DNA of 64,000 bases. It comes from Xiheimicrobium sp052034585 (GTDB lineage: Bacteria > Myxococcota > Myxococcia > Myxococcales > Myxococcaceae). Every line of letters begins with the position of its first letter. Within the stretch, counting starts at the first letter, position 1. Under the pieces are notes generated by a model. The model made no database searches, was not told the origin of the DNA, and saw only the letters and a program-made list of their open reading frames with translations. The position numbers were made by a program, and so were the translations under genes. Below, piece by piece: positions 17,416 through 25,688 of the stretch. The stretch is from positions 1 to 64,000 of the forward strand of contig JBPOIJ010000022.1 of the NCBI GenBank assembly GCA_052034585.1. The letters run 5' to 3'.

Positions 17416-17507
17416 GCGCCACCGCCCTTTGGAGCACTCATAGCCGACGGGGCTGACATGCCGTCGTCTTCTCAGCGTTGGGGTGCAGGACCAGAGCGAG
17501 GGATTTC

Positions 17508-17700
17508 TCAACCACGATCGGCACAGAAGGCCCGGCCATCCCGGCGGCCAACGAGGTGCTGGCCGACATTCGAGCTGGGCGGCTCTGACACGGTCTTCCG
17601 CCAACGCAGCTTCAGCGGGGCGCCCTGCTTGGGCCACCACGTCGAGTCGAGCTGCCCGACCTGGAAGTACGCACCGTCTTCGGGTGCGGGACTCGCGCGT
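17508..17700 (-). pseudogene. Possible gene remnant, about 62 codons, unknown
   Basis: On the minus strand between a lipoprotein gene and radA, one frame reads protein-like sequence (for example EDGAYFQVGQLDSTWWPKQG) down to a stop at 17508. G or C fills about 80 percent of third positions. No start codon or ribosome site is available between the upstream stop at 17701 and this segment. It looks like a 3' remnant of a lost gene rather than a working one. No family is recognised. Confidence 0.25.
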
Positions 17701-18768
17701 TCATGGAAAGCCCAGTCGCTTCCACTCTTCCTCGAGCCGGGTTGGGGCGCATTCCGGCGGCACGGCGCACTGTTCACACACGTCGGGGCGCTGGGCTGCG
17801 AACGCCTCTGCACACCGCGCGACGATGGCGGGCAGGTCGATGTCGACGCAACGGGCCTGCTGCGCTCGGAGCGCCTTCGCTTGCTCGACTCGGGGGCTCA
17901 TCGCTTCTGCCGACGCCGGATCGTCTTCGACGGCGCGCCAGATGAAGTCGCGAAGCGTGACCGTCGGTGATGAGACGCGCAAGCTCCCAAACTGGCTGAC
18001 CAGTTGCTCGAGGCACGCCCCGCCCATGACTGGCGTCGCGATGCACCACCCGACGGCATTCGAAGGGTAGCCACTCAGTCGCGCGAGCCGGCGTGTCCCG
18101 TTGATCGCTGGCAGGTCTTGCGTCAAGTCGCGCACCCGGGGCTCCGCCACTCCGCTGGCGTCGAAGGCTCGCGTGAACGCCTCGTCGCTGGAGTCCGACG
18201 GCGCCGGCGCTCCCCACATGAGGAAGTGACTGGGCGCTGGCATTGGCGAGGGGACAGTCTCGAGCGAGACGCCGACGCGCCGATACGCCTCAGCCTCGAC
18301 GTACCCCGTCCCGCACTGCTCGATGAACTCACGCGCGGACGAGAAGGTGCGTCGGCACGGAAGAACCAACCGAACGGCTCGCTCGATGCGGGTATCAGTC
18401 GACCCGAGCCTCACCGTCGGAGCGCCGGCATCGAAGGCGGCCTCCAGCTCCCGCGCCGTGCTCTTCGCCACCAAGAGCCCATCTTCTCCAAGGCGCGCAA
18501 AGAGGCGTCGCAACCGCGTCTCGGTCGAAGGCCCGGCCTCGAGGTCTTCCCGAAAGGCCGTGCTGCTGATGAGGACGTTCGGCGAGCGGACTTCGAGGCT
18601 GAAGCAGGAGGCCCGCTCTTCGCCTGACAGCGGCTCAAAGCCGTGGCCCGTACGAAGGGGAACCTCGGCCGGCAGCGCTCGCGACTCGAGTCGCTCACTG
18701 AAACGAAACGGCGCCGAGGGCGGAGGCCCGCAACCAAGAATCAAGGCGCCGAGGAGAGTGATTCGCAT
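17701..18768 (-). CDS. Putative lipoprotein, unknown function
   Basis: A 355-aa protein with a compact leader MRITLLGALILGCG whose Cys13 fits a lipobox, so it is probably anchored on the cell surface or in the periplasm. The body has scattered cysteines (CFSLEV, PCRRTF, QCGTGY, and a C-terminal CEQCAVPPEC). These may pair, but I recognise no domain. The region VLISSTAFREDLEAGPSTETRLRRL suggests a mixed alpha/beta fold. It is flanked by remnants on both sides and shares no operon with radA, from which it is separated by 285 bases. Confidence 0.7.
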   Translation of the reverse strand: MRITLLGALILGCGPPPSAPFRFSERLESRALPAEVPLRTGHGFEPLSGEERASCFSLEVRSPNVLISSTAFREDLEAGPSTETRLRRLFARLGEDGLLVAKSTARELEAAFDAGAPTVRLGSTDTRIERAVRLVLPCRRTFSSAREFIEQCGTGYVEAEAYRRVGVSLETVPSPMPAPSHFLMWGAPAPSDSSDEAFTRAFDASGVAEPRVRDLTQDLPAINGTRRLARLSGYPSNAVGWCIATPVMGGACLEQLVSQFGSLRVSSPTVTLRDFIWRAVEDDPASAEAMSPRVEQAKALRAQQARCVDIDLPAIVARCAEAFAAQRPDVCEQCAVPPECAPTRLEEEWKRLGFP

Positions 18769-18867
18769 GTCGACCCTCTGTGCATGGAGAGTGCCGTCGA
18801 CGATCGAGGTGGCAACCGCGCGCGTGCTCGTGGTCGCACGGGCCGCACCGGCTCACGTCCCATGTGA

Positions 18868-19119
18868 CGAGTCGCTCGCCATCACGAACCGCACAGTCTC
18901 GAGCGGGGCCTGATCGCCACGCCAGCCTTTCACCAGAACCACCACGCGGCCGATCGCGCGTCGCCGGGAGTGAACTTCGCTGGGCTCTTTCCAGTGTGGG
19001 CTCTGTTGGGAGGAACCTACGAGTGGCGAGAGCCGGAGACGTTCGGCTGCGACGAGCCGGTGCCCGAACGGTACCTCGGCCAGCTCGCCTTTCCGTTCGA
19101 GCGCGCAGCGCCTCGTTGA
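18868..19119 (+). pseudogene. 3' remnant of a sterol desaturase/fatty acid hydroxylase
   Basis: From just after a stop at 18865, one plus frame reads 83 codons to the TGA at 19117. It contains RHHEPHSLERGLIATPAFHQ, then NHH, VNFAGLFPVWALLGGTYEW and a final YLGQLAFPFE. The HH, FHxxHH and NFxGLFPxW...GTY motifs are those of the C-terminal part of the sterol desaturase/fatty acid hydroxylase superfamily (di-iron membrane enzymes). No start codon with a ribosome site precedes it, and the N-terminal two thirds of the family with its first His boxes are absent. I read it as a decayed gene. Third positions are still GC-rich, so the loss may be recent. Confidence 0.65.
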
Positions 19120-19158
19120 GATCGAGCGAGGCGTGGGAACCGCGCTACAGTTCCGCGC

Positions 19159-20637
19159 ATGCGTTGGGTGTGGGGCCTCTCGCTGTTGGCTGGGTGTCTC
19201 GACGTCTCTCTCCCGCCGCAGCGGATCGCAGGGCGCGTCACTGCGTCGGTGCTCGCGCAGCGGCCTGGCCGCTCGGAGCTCGTTCCGGCGGTTGGCGCCA
19301 CCTTGGAGCTGCTCGAGACCGGGCTCAGCGCCACCGCCGATGTGGACGGCAACGTGGTGCTCGATGGGCTGACCGGCTCGACCGGAACGCTCCGCCTCGC
19401 GTGGGATGCAGACGGTGATGGCTCCGCCGACGCGGCCCGGCTCATCGACGTGAGAACGGCCCGGGTCGGCCCAGGCACCTCGGTGTCGCTCGGCATCATC
19501 GTGCTGGGACGGCTCGCGAGCGCGTCGGGGGTGGTTCGGCGAGGCGATCGCCCCTCGACCACTGGGCACGGCGGCGTGCAGGTCTTCCTGCCCTCGAGCC
19601 CCTCTTCGACGATCTCGGCCGACGACGGGAGCTGGGTCCTCGACGGGCTGCCAGAAGGCCAGGTGGCGCTCTCGTTCTTCGGCGCGGGCTATCGACCAGA
19701 GTCCTCGCGGGTCGAGCTCAAGGCCGGCCAGCGTGCGCGCCTCGACGACGTTCGGCTGTCACCAGCGGCTGCGTCGACCACCAGCGTCTCGGGAACGGTG
19801 CGAGAGCCCTCGGGTCGGGCGCTCTCCGGAGTCTTGGTGGAGGTGCTGGGCGGCCCATCGACTCGCAGCGGTGAGGCGGGCGACTTCGAGCTGCTGGCGC
19901 TCTCCACTGGCGTCGTCAGCCTCGCCTTTCGCAAGGAGGGCTTCGCGAGCTTCGAGCTGCCGAACGTGCTCCTCGACGAGACGCCGCGCCGCTTCGAGGT
20001 GGTGCTCACGCCCGGAGACGTCGACGCCGGCCGGCCAACGACGTCGCGCGACGGCGGCGCCAGCGCCTCGACGGTCACCCTGATCGCTCGCTCGACGGCA
20101 CGAGACCCAGCCGATGGTGGCCTCATCACGATTCACCCGCTCGCCATGCCAGGCGATCTCCTCGTCGTCGGTCACGCCGTCACGGGTCTGGTTGCAGGCA
20201 TCAAGGCGAACCCTGGCTGGCCCCAGCTCGCGAGCGGGCTGTCGACCTCCGACGTCGTGACCTGGGTGTCCCACCGCGTCGTTCCGAACGACCAACCGCT
20301 GTTCGTCCCGTCGGACAACGCCTCGGTGTGGATCCAATACGTGTTTCGCGGCGCCGAGACGGCGGCGGTCGACGGGCCGATGATGGCCAACACCCAGCAA
20401 GTCGTCTTTCCGCGCTTGCCGGCCGCGCCAGGTGACTTCGTGCTTCACGCCGCGAAGTTCTCGATCGATCAGCAGTTCACCACCACCAGTCCTCTCACCT
20501 TGAGGGACGTGAACGGGTTCTGCATTCTCGAAGAGCCGGTGGGCTCGTCGGGGATCGCCGCCGGCGGAACGATCTCGGGACAGCTTCAGCAGAACTCGTT
20601 CTTCGCGGTGCAGATCCGCGTCCTCGGCCGCCCCTGA
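19159..20637 (+). CDS. Lipoprotein with carboxypeptidase-regulatory-like repeats
   Basis: The 492-aa product starts MRWVWGLSLLAGC, a clear lipobox with Cys13. The first 290 residues contain three or four beta-sandwich units of the carboxypeptidase-regulatory type, marked by GTVREPSGRALSGVLVEV, DGSWVLDGLPEGQVALSF and ADVDGNVVLDGL. A short Ser/Asp-rich linker follows. The last 190 residues (from about TVTLIARSTA) form a separate beta-rich module that resembles a surface binding or coat domain, not identified. It is likely an outer-surface protein. Its last 52 bases overlap the 3' end of the convergent repeat protein gene. Confidence 0.8.
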   Translation: MRWVWGLSLLAGCLDVSLPPQRIAGRVTASVLAQRPGRSELVPAVGATLELLETGLSATADVDGNVVLDGLTGSTGTLRLAWDADGDGSADAARLIDVRTARVGPGTSVSLGIIVLGRLASASGVVRRGDRPSTTGHGGVQVFLPSSPSSTISADDGSWVLDGLPEGQVALSFFGAGYRPESSRVELKAGQRARLDDVRLSPAAASTTSVSGTVREPSGRALSGVLVEVLGGPSTRSGEAGDFELLALSTGVVSLAFRKEGFASFELPNVLLDETPRRFEVVLTPGDVDAGRPTTSRDGGASASTVTLIARSTARDPADGGLITIHPLAMPGDLLVVGHAVTGLVAGIKANPGWPQLASGLSTSDVVTWVSHRVVPNDQPLFVPSDNASVWIQYVFRGAETAAVDGPMMANTQQVVFPRLPAAPGDFVLHAAKFSIDQQFTTTSPLTLRDVNGFCILEEPVGSSGIAAGGTISGQLQQNSFFAVQIRVLGRP

Positions 20638-21602
20638 CGCAGGCGGCGCATGAGCACGAAGAGGACTGCGAGCCCAAGCGGCGCTCCCGGGGCTCCGCTG
20701 CAGCCGCCGCTGGCCGCGTGAATGCCGGAGCACGCGACGCCTCCGCCCGACGCTCCGCTCGTTCCACCCGCCGCGCCACCAGCGGACACCGCGAGCCCGC
20801 CAGCCGCGCCGCCACCCATCGTCGCCGAGCCGCCACCGATGATCACGATGCCGCCGCCCGTTCCCGCGGAGCCGCCAGCCGTTCCCGACGAGCCACCAGC
20901 CGTTCCCGACGAGCCGCCGGCCGTTCCCGACGAGCCACCAGCCGTTCCCGACGAGCCACCAGCCGTTCCCGACATGCCGCCGCCGGCCATTCCTCCACCA
21001 GTTCCACTCCCTGAGAAGGCACACGACGCGGGGTTGCCGGCGCAGTCGTAGACGGCGGCCACCGCGAGGGGCACCACCACCACGTTCGTTCGCTGGTTGA
21101 CCGTGAAGTAGTCCTTGTGGCGGCGGAGATCGCCAGCGGTCGCCATGAAGCCGACGGCGTCGCCCGGCTGCGGCACGTAGTCGCCCATGCTTCCCCAGGG
21201 ACTCCCCGGGTTCGCGTAGATCCAATCGGGGTAGCCGCCTCCGAGCAGCGGTGCGCCCGTCCACTCGCGATCGAACCAGAACTCGTGCACCGCGGCGCCG
21301 TGCCACTGCCCGTTCATTCGAACGAAGAGCCAGAGCGTGTAGCGAAGGTGGCCGTCCGGCGGGAAGAAGATGAAGTCGGGCCAGGGGTCTTGATCGCGCG
21401 AGGCGACGTAGGGCGAGAGCGAGACCTTCACCCCGTAGCTCGTTCCCGGCGCGAGCTCGACGCGCGAGATCGTCTTGGTGACTGGCCAGGCGCTGACGTC
21501 GACGGACGCGTGGTAGGTGACGGTGGTGAGATCGATCGCGTCTTGCGCGAACGCTCCAGCGGGGACGAGCAACGAAGCGACGAGGACGAGCGAACGAACC
21601 AT
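20586..21602 (-). CDS. Secreted Gly/Ser-repeat protein with MYXO-CTERM-like anchor
   Basis: This 338-aa protein starts MVRSLVLVASLLVPAGAFAQ, a signal peptide with an AFA-Q cleavage site. Residues about 20-190 form a Trp/Tyr-rich domain of unknown family (WPDFIFFPPDGHLRYTLWLF). A Gly/Ser/Thr stalk follows, containing five tandem units of GGSSGTA type. The end carries a Cys, Gly-Ala-Pro, a hydrophobic stretch (LGLAVLFVL) and an Arg pair, the pattern of MYXO-CTERM sorting tails, followed by about 16 extra polar residues. The ATG at 21602 is chosen because longer frames are Pro-rich noise. The 3' end overlaps the convergent lipoprotein gene by 52 bases. Confidence 0.75.
   Translation of the reverse strand: MVRSLVLVASLLVPAGAFAQDAIDLTTVTYHASVDVSAWPVTKTISRVELAPGTSYGVKVSLSPYVASRDQDPWPDFIFFPPDGHLRYTLWLFVRMNGQWHGAAVHEFWFDREWTGAPLLGGGYPDWIYANPGSPWGSMGDYVPQPGDAVGFMATAGDLRRHKDYFTVNQRTNVVVVPLAVAAVYDCAGNPASCAFSGSGTGGGMAGGGMSGTAGGSSGTAGGSSGTAGGSSGTAGGSSGTAGGSAGTGGGIVIIGGGSATMGGGAAGGLAVSAGGAAGGTSGASGGGVACSGIHAASGGCSGAPGAPLGLAVLFVLMRRLRQGRPRTRICTAKNEFC
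20860..20964. repeat. Tandem repeat, five 21-base units inside a coding region
   Basis: Five consecutive 21-base units begin GTTCCCG and end GCC: 20860-20880, 20881-20901, 20902-20922, 20923-20943 and 20944-20964. Three of them (20881, 20923, 20944) are identical; the other two differ at a few positions. On the minus strand each unit encodes seven residues of GGSSGTA type in the stalk of the surface protein. Because the unit is a multiple of three, copy-number change would alter stalk length without breaking the frame. Confidence 0.9.
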
Positions 21603-21774
21603 GGGGCCTCCGAAGAACGCGCCGGAGTATCGGCAAGCACGCGTCGAAGGGGAGGAGCCGGCGGTGACAACGGTGAGGCGCGACACGTCAGCGTCGCTCT
21701 CGAACTTCGAGAGCCTGCAACCTCGAGGAGACAGATCGCTTGCGCTCCCCACCTGGGCAACGTCAACTGAGGGC

Positions 21775-22956
21775 ATGCGCGCTGCCGCGATCCTCGCCGC
21801 CTTGGTGTTCGCGTCGTGTCCCGACAAGCGTTCCTGCCGAATCAACAGCGACTGCTCGGAGGTCGAACGCTGCGTCGCCAACCTCTGCGTCGTGCTCTGC
21901 CGCACCGATCGAGACTGCGGTGCGAGCGAGGTCTGCGATCGAGGCGAGTGCCAGCTCGGAGGCGTGGGCGGCGGGTTCGTCAACCTCGGCGGAGGCCTCA
22001 CCGGGGGTGGGGTGAGCGGCGGCACCGCGGGTGGCTCGGCGGGTGGCGCCGCGGGCGGCTCGAGCGGAGGAACGAGCGGTGGCCAGGGCGGCGGTGCGCA
22101 CGCTGGTGGCTCGAGCGGCGGCGCGAGTGGAGGCTCGAGCGGAGGCGTCGCTGGCGGAGACGCGGGCGGAATGGCGGGCGGCTCGGCAGGGGGCAGTGGC
22201 GGCGGCATGGCGCTCAAGCCACGGGGCGCGACCTGCATGCGCGGCAGTGAGTGCGCCTCGAACATCTGCTTCGGGAACTCGCGCGCCGGCCTGGGGCTCT
22301 GCACCGACACCTGCGTCACCGACGCGACCTGCTTGCCGGCGGAGGCGTGCCTCCAGGTGCCGAACGGCATGGGCGGAATGACCGGCGTCTGCTTCGAGAG
22401 CGACACCGGCATCGCCTGCCCCACCGGCCAGGGAACGAACTGCTACGCCGGCATCTGCCTGCTCCACCCCACCGACGTGGCCCAGTCGGTCTGCGTCACC
22501 CCGTGCGCTTCGAGCCGCGCCTGTCCCGCCGGCACCACCTGCTCCCTCACCCAGATCGGCACCTCGGCACAGAAGGTGTGCACGCCCGTCGGCGCCGCGT
22601 GCTCGACCAACGGCCCCTCGACGACGTGCGTGAGCCGGTGGTGCAGCGCCAACGCCCAACAGCCGACGATGGGGCTCTGTACCGGTCAGTGTCTGCTCGC
22701 CTCCGACTGCGCGAGCGGTCAGGCCTGCGACGGAACGATCGAGCGCTGCGTACCCGTCGGAGAGACCTGCACCGTCAACGGCTCGATGCTGAACAGCTGC
22801 TACTCCCAGACCTGCCTCACCGGCGGACCGCGCGACTACTGCACCGCCTTCTGCCAGTCCGCGAACGGTACACCGAACCCGGCGCGCTGCCCCACGGGGT
22901 GGACGTGCGTGAACGAAGGCACGGTGAGTCAACCGGCCTGGGTCTGCGAGCAGTGA
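21775..22956 (+). CDS. Cys-rich lipoprotein with Gly/Ala/Ser stalk
   Basis: With the ATG at 21775 the product has 393 residues. MRAAAILAALVFASC is a lipoprotein leader. Residues 20-60 hold a six- to eight-Cys module (CRINSDCSEVERC, CRTDRDCGASEVC). A Gly/Ala/Ser stalk of about 85 residues follows, and then four or five more Cys modules with the C-x-x-D-x-x-C spacing common in myxobacterial Cys-rich surface lipoproteins. The family usually reads as extracellular and disulfide-bonded; no enzyme motif is visible. Its TGA overlaps the GTG start of the SecY-like gene (GTGA at 22953-22956), so the two are translationally coupled. Confidence 0.8.
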   Translation: MRAAAILAALVFASCPDKRSCRINSDCSEVERCVANLCVVLCRTDRDCGASEVCDRGECQLGGVGGGFVNLGGGLTGGGVSGGTAGGSAGGAAGGSSGGTSGGQGGGAHAGGSSGGASGGSSGGVAGGDAGGMAGGSAGGSGGGMALKPRGATCMRGSECASNICFGNSRAGLGLCTDTCVTDATCLPAEACLQVPNGMGGMTGVCFESDTGIACPTGQGTNCYAGICLLHPTDVAQSVCVTPCASSRACPAGTTCSLTQIGTSAQKVCTPVGAACSTNGPSTTCVSRWCSANAQQPTMGLCTGQCLLASDCASGQACDGTIERCVPVGETCTVNGSMLNSCYSQTCLTGGPRDYCTAFCQSANGTPNPARCPTGWTCVNEGTVSQPAWVCEQ

Positions 22957-24161
22957 CGGAGGCCACTCGGCGGCTCTTCGTCACCCTCGCCGTGACGGCC
23001 GGGCTCTGGGCGTTGTCGCTCGTCGAAGCACCGGCGCCGTCGATCTCGCTCTTCGATCCCACGCAGCCGTCCGCGGCGCTGACGGTGCTGAACCTCGGCA
23101 TTCGACCGCTCGCGTCGGGCATGCTCGTCATCGAGCTCTTCGCGCTCTTGATCCCATCGCTCAGGCTGCGGCGGGTCTCGGGCTGGGCTGCGCGACGACC
23201 GCTCCGAATCGCCGGAGTCGCCCTCGGGCTCGTCTTCGCGGCGGGGCAGCTCGTCGGCCTCGCCCGGGCACGAGGGCTCGAAGGCGCCGAGGTCGGCGTC
23301 ATCTTCACCGGAGTCCTCGTCGCCGGCGGTGCGATGGAGCTCGTCGAGCGCTGGGGCTTGGGGAGCGGCTACCTGGTCGCGTCACTCGTCGTGCGAGAGG
23401 CGACGACGACGCTCGTTGGCCTGGGGCGAATGGTCGACGAAGAGTACGTGACTCCGGGGCCGGTGCTGATCGTCGTGCTCAGCGCGTTGGCGACGGTCGC
23501 CTACCTGCTCTGGCGCGCGCTTCGTCCAATCGTCCAAGGAGTCGATGGGGTGCGGGCGCCAATTCCCATCTCGGGCATGGGGATGAGCGGGTCGGCAGCG
23601 GCGGCGATGTCGCTCCCGGCGTTGGTCTCGACCCCGCTGGCCCGCTCGACGTGGATCGGGGTGAGCACGGTGCTGATGGTCGCCTTCACCGTCCTCTGGA
23701 GCCTCGTCTTCTTCCGCCCGAAGGCCGTTCGCGCAGCGTGGAAGCGGTGGAATCCCTCGCTCGACGAAGCGGGCCTGCAGCTGTCGGCGCGCGCGCTGCT
23801 GCCGACCGCGATTCGTGACGCCTTGTTGGTGAACGTCGCCTTCTCGCTGGTGGCGGAGTTCCTGCAGGTTCCAGGGAACGAGCTGGGGCTCGCCGCGTTC
23901 CCCCTGGCGCTCGGCGTGCTCGACGTCGTCGAGGAGTGGCGTTTCTGCCGGACCCACGGGCCCGTCGTTCGAGTCTGGGAGCTTCACCGCACCTTCGAGA
24001 TCGACGCGCTGCTCCGGCGGCTCGAGCGCGAGGGGCTCCACCCGTTCGCGAAGAACCGGCACCTGCGTGCCGCCTTCCAGGTCTTCGGTCCGTTCATTCC
24101 GGTGTCGATCCTCGTTCCGGCTGGTGAGGCGACGCGCGCGAAGGAGATCACCGGCGAATGA
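22953..24161 (+). CDS. SecY-like membrane protein fused to a DUF2007 domain
   Basis: A GTG at 22953 starts a 402-aa polytopic protein. Several stretches align by eye with SecY: LTVLNLGIRPLASGMLVIEL matches the SecY LGIMPYI-type segment. LLIPSL plus a basic loop, ELVERWGLGSGY and APIPISGMGMSG match later SecY landmarks. The last 70 residues, after an Arg/Trp loop, resemble DUF2007 (ALLRRLEREGLHPFAKNRHL and VPVSILVPAGE-like), a small ligand-binding-type fold. The full ten-helix SecY appears shortened. This is not the housekeeping translocon gene: no ribosomal genes are near. It overlaps both neighbours by four bases (GTGA, ATGA), so the three act as one unit. SecY resemblance is seen; function is unknown. 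Confidence 0.65.
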   Translation: MTEATRRLFVTLAVTAGLWALSLVEAPAPSISLFDPTQPSAALTVLNLGIRPLASGMLVIELFALLIPSLRLRRVSGWAARRPLRIAGVALGLVFAAGQLVGLARARGLEGAEVGVIFTGVLVAGGAMELVERWGLGSGYLVASLVVREATTTLVGLGRMVDEEYVTPGPVLIVVLSALATVAYLLWRALRPIVQGVDGVRAPIPISGMGMSGSAAAAMSLPALVSTPLARSTWIGVSTVLMVAFTVLWSLVFFRPKAVRAAWKRWNPSLDEAGLQLSARALLPTAIRDALLVNVAFSLVAEFLQVPGNELGLAAFPLALGVLDVVEEWRFCRTHGPVVRVWELHRTFEIDALLRRLEREGLHPFAKNRHLRAAFQVFGPFIPVSILVPAGEATRAKEITGE

Positions 24162-24508
24162 CCGCGCGGTGCTCCGTCCACGACGCGCAACCCTCGATCG
24201 GTGCGTGTGCGCGCTGTGGGCGGTTCATCTGCGAGGCGTGCGCGGACGGGCGGCGGGTGGGCTTCTGTTCGACCTGCGCGGCGCGACCGGACGTGCGCCT
24301 GGAGATCTCGCGTCGCGCCAAGGCCGTGCTCTGGCTCGCCATCGGAGCGCTCGTCGTGCCGCCGTTGATCCTCGCCTCCTGGTGGGCGGAGCGGTCGGCT
24401 TCGGCGGTCTTCCTCGAAGCCGACGAGCCGCTCTTGCTCGGCGCCCGGTGGATTCGCTGGACGGTGCTCGTCGGCTGGACGGCGGCCGGCGCGCTCGCGC
24501 TCTGGTGA
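24158..24508 (+). CDS. Small membrane protein with B-box-like zinc ribbon
   Basis: The 116-aa product has an N-terminal cysteine cluster of C/H pairs (CSVHDAQPSIGACARCGRFI, then CEAC and CSTCAAR), spaced like a B-box-type zinc finger. Two hydrophobic segments follow (VLWLAIGALVVPPLILASWW and WTVLVGWTAAGALALW). The fold suggests a cytoplasmic zinc module tethered to the membrane. Its ATG overlaps the SecY-like stop (ATGA), indicating coupled translation and a likely shared complex. Its TGA is directly followed by the stop of the convergent lipase gene (TGATCA). The partner role is inference. Confidence 0.75.
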   Translation: MTARCSVHDAQPSIGACARCGRFICEACADGRRVGFCSTCAARPDVRLEISRRAKAVLWLAIGALVVPPLILASWWAERSASAVFLEADEPLLLGARWIRWTVLVGWTAAGALALW

Positions 24509-25618
24509 TCAGCGGCCCAGCACGTCGAACGCGGCGTTCACCACGCCCGAGTATTGGACCTGCCAGAGGTGCGCGAGCGGCGTGTCGTGCGGGCCCTCCA
24601 TCACCACCGTCTGCGCGCCCGGCATCGGCAGCTGCTTGGTGGGCATGTAGCCATCACCGTCTTCGAAGACGCCCTTCTCTGGACCGAGCGTGGGCGTGCC
24701 GCTGGTGCCGATGATGGTGATGCCTCCGGTCACCTGCGAGCGCTGCTTGTTCCACGTCGCGTTGAGGTCGTTCACCAACTTGGAGCCGACCGCCAGCTCG
24801 CGCGCTGCGTCGTCGACGTTCTTCACCGGCTCTCCGACGACCGCTCCGATGTTGCCGACGTAGGTGCCGTGCGAGGCAGGGCCGATCATGACCGCGCGAT
24901 CGATCGCCGGCCCCTTCGAGGCGTCACGCTGGTCGAGATAGAGGCGGAAGTCGGTGCCGCCCGCGCTGTGGGTCACCACGTCGAGGCTGGGCTGGTTGGT
25001 GGCGCGCCCGATGCGATCGAGCGCCTTCGCGATCTGCGGCGCCTTCACCGTCGGTGACGCCCAGGGGTCGCGGTACTCGACCTCGAAGACCTTCGCCTTC
25101 TTCAGCTCATCGGCCGTGACTTCGCGGCCGCTCTTGTCACCGAGCCGGAAGGTGTCTTGCTCGGCGACGTAGACGACGACCGGGCCGTTCTTCGGGTTGG
25201 TCGCGAGCTGATCGCCTATTCGATCGAACGACTGTGCCGGCATGGTGAGCCCGGGGATCATCACGACCGGCTTCTTCAGCTCGGGCGGCGGCGCGAGCGG
25301 GCCGTACGCCACCTTCTGCGCGGGCGTCATCTTGTCGGGCCCACAGCGCGGGCGCAGCGAGTCGAACACCCGATCGCTCATCCAGTCCTTGGTGGCGTTG
25401 AAGGGGTCGATCTTCGGGCCGTCGCCGCGGCGGAAGACCTCGGGGAGCAGCCGCTGCAACCCACCCGTCATCGAGCGGGCGGCCTTGGGTGCCCAGCCCT
25501 TTCTCTCGGTGGAGCCGGTGGGCTCGGTGCTCGGCGCGGAGATCTTCGGCGCGGCGCCGACCGAGCGGGTCGTGGTGGGTCGCGAGGAGGTGCGGATTCG
25601 GTTCGTCATGGGCGCCAA
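24509..25618 (-). CDS. Alpha/beta-hydrolase, lipase-like
   Basis: The 369-aa protein has a low-complexity Ser/Thr/Pro N-terminus of about 45 residues, then a lipase core. KPVVMIPGLTMPAQSFDRIG is the oxyanion-loop strand, VVTHSAGGTDF carries the nucleophile Ser in a (T/G)HSAG elbow, and GPHDTPLAH near the end supplies the likely catalytic His. No signal peptide is evident at the N-terminus. The ATG at 25618 or at 25609 (MTNRIRT) are both possible. Substrate unknown; closest idea is the lipase/palmitoyl-thioesterase-like clan. It lies 70 bases downstream of the AraC-type gene on the same strand and may be co-transcribed. Confidence 0.8.
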   Translation of the reverse strand: MAPMTNRIRTSSRPTTTRSVGAAPKISAPSTEPTGSTERKGWAPKAARSMTGGLQRLLPEVFRRGDGPKIDPFNATKDWMSDRVFDSLRPRCGPDKMTPAQKVAYGPLAPPPELKKPVVMIPGLTMPAQSFDRIGDQLATNPKNGPVVVYVAEQDTFRLGDKSGREVTADELKKAKVFEVEYRDPWASPTVKAPQIAKALDRIGRATNQPSLDVVTHSAGGTDFRLYLDQRDASKGPAIDRAVMIGPASHGTYVGNIGAVVGEPVKNVDDAARELAVGSKLVNDLNATWNKQRSQVTGGITIIGTSGTPTLGPEKGVFEDGDGYMPTKQLPMPGAQTVVMEGPHDTPLAHLWQVQYSGVVNAAFDVLGR

Positions 25619-25688
25619 GATGCCTGCGAAGGTCCCGCGGCGCCTTGATGGCTCGCGCCAAAGTCATGTGCAGCGCGCGACAATCCGC

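Noticed and set aside
17416..17640. N-terminal extension of radA
   Set aside because: The zinc finger sits at the normal distance from MAKSGKTHF at 17415; the extension is Arg/Trp/Pro noise.
20860..20964. CRISPR-like array
   Set aside because: Units are directly contiguous without spacers and lie in-frame inside a coding region.
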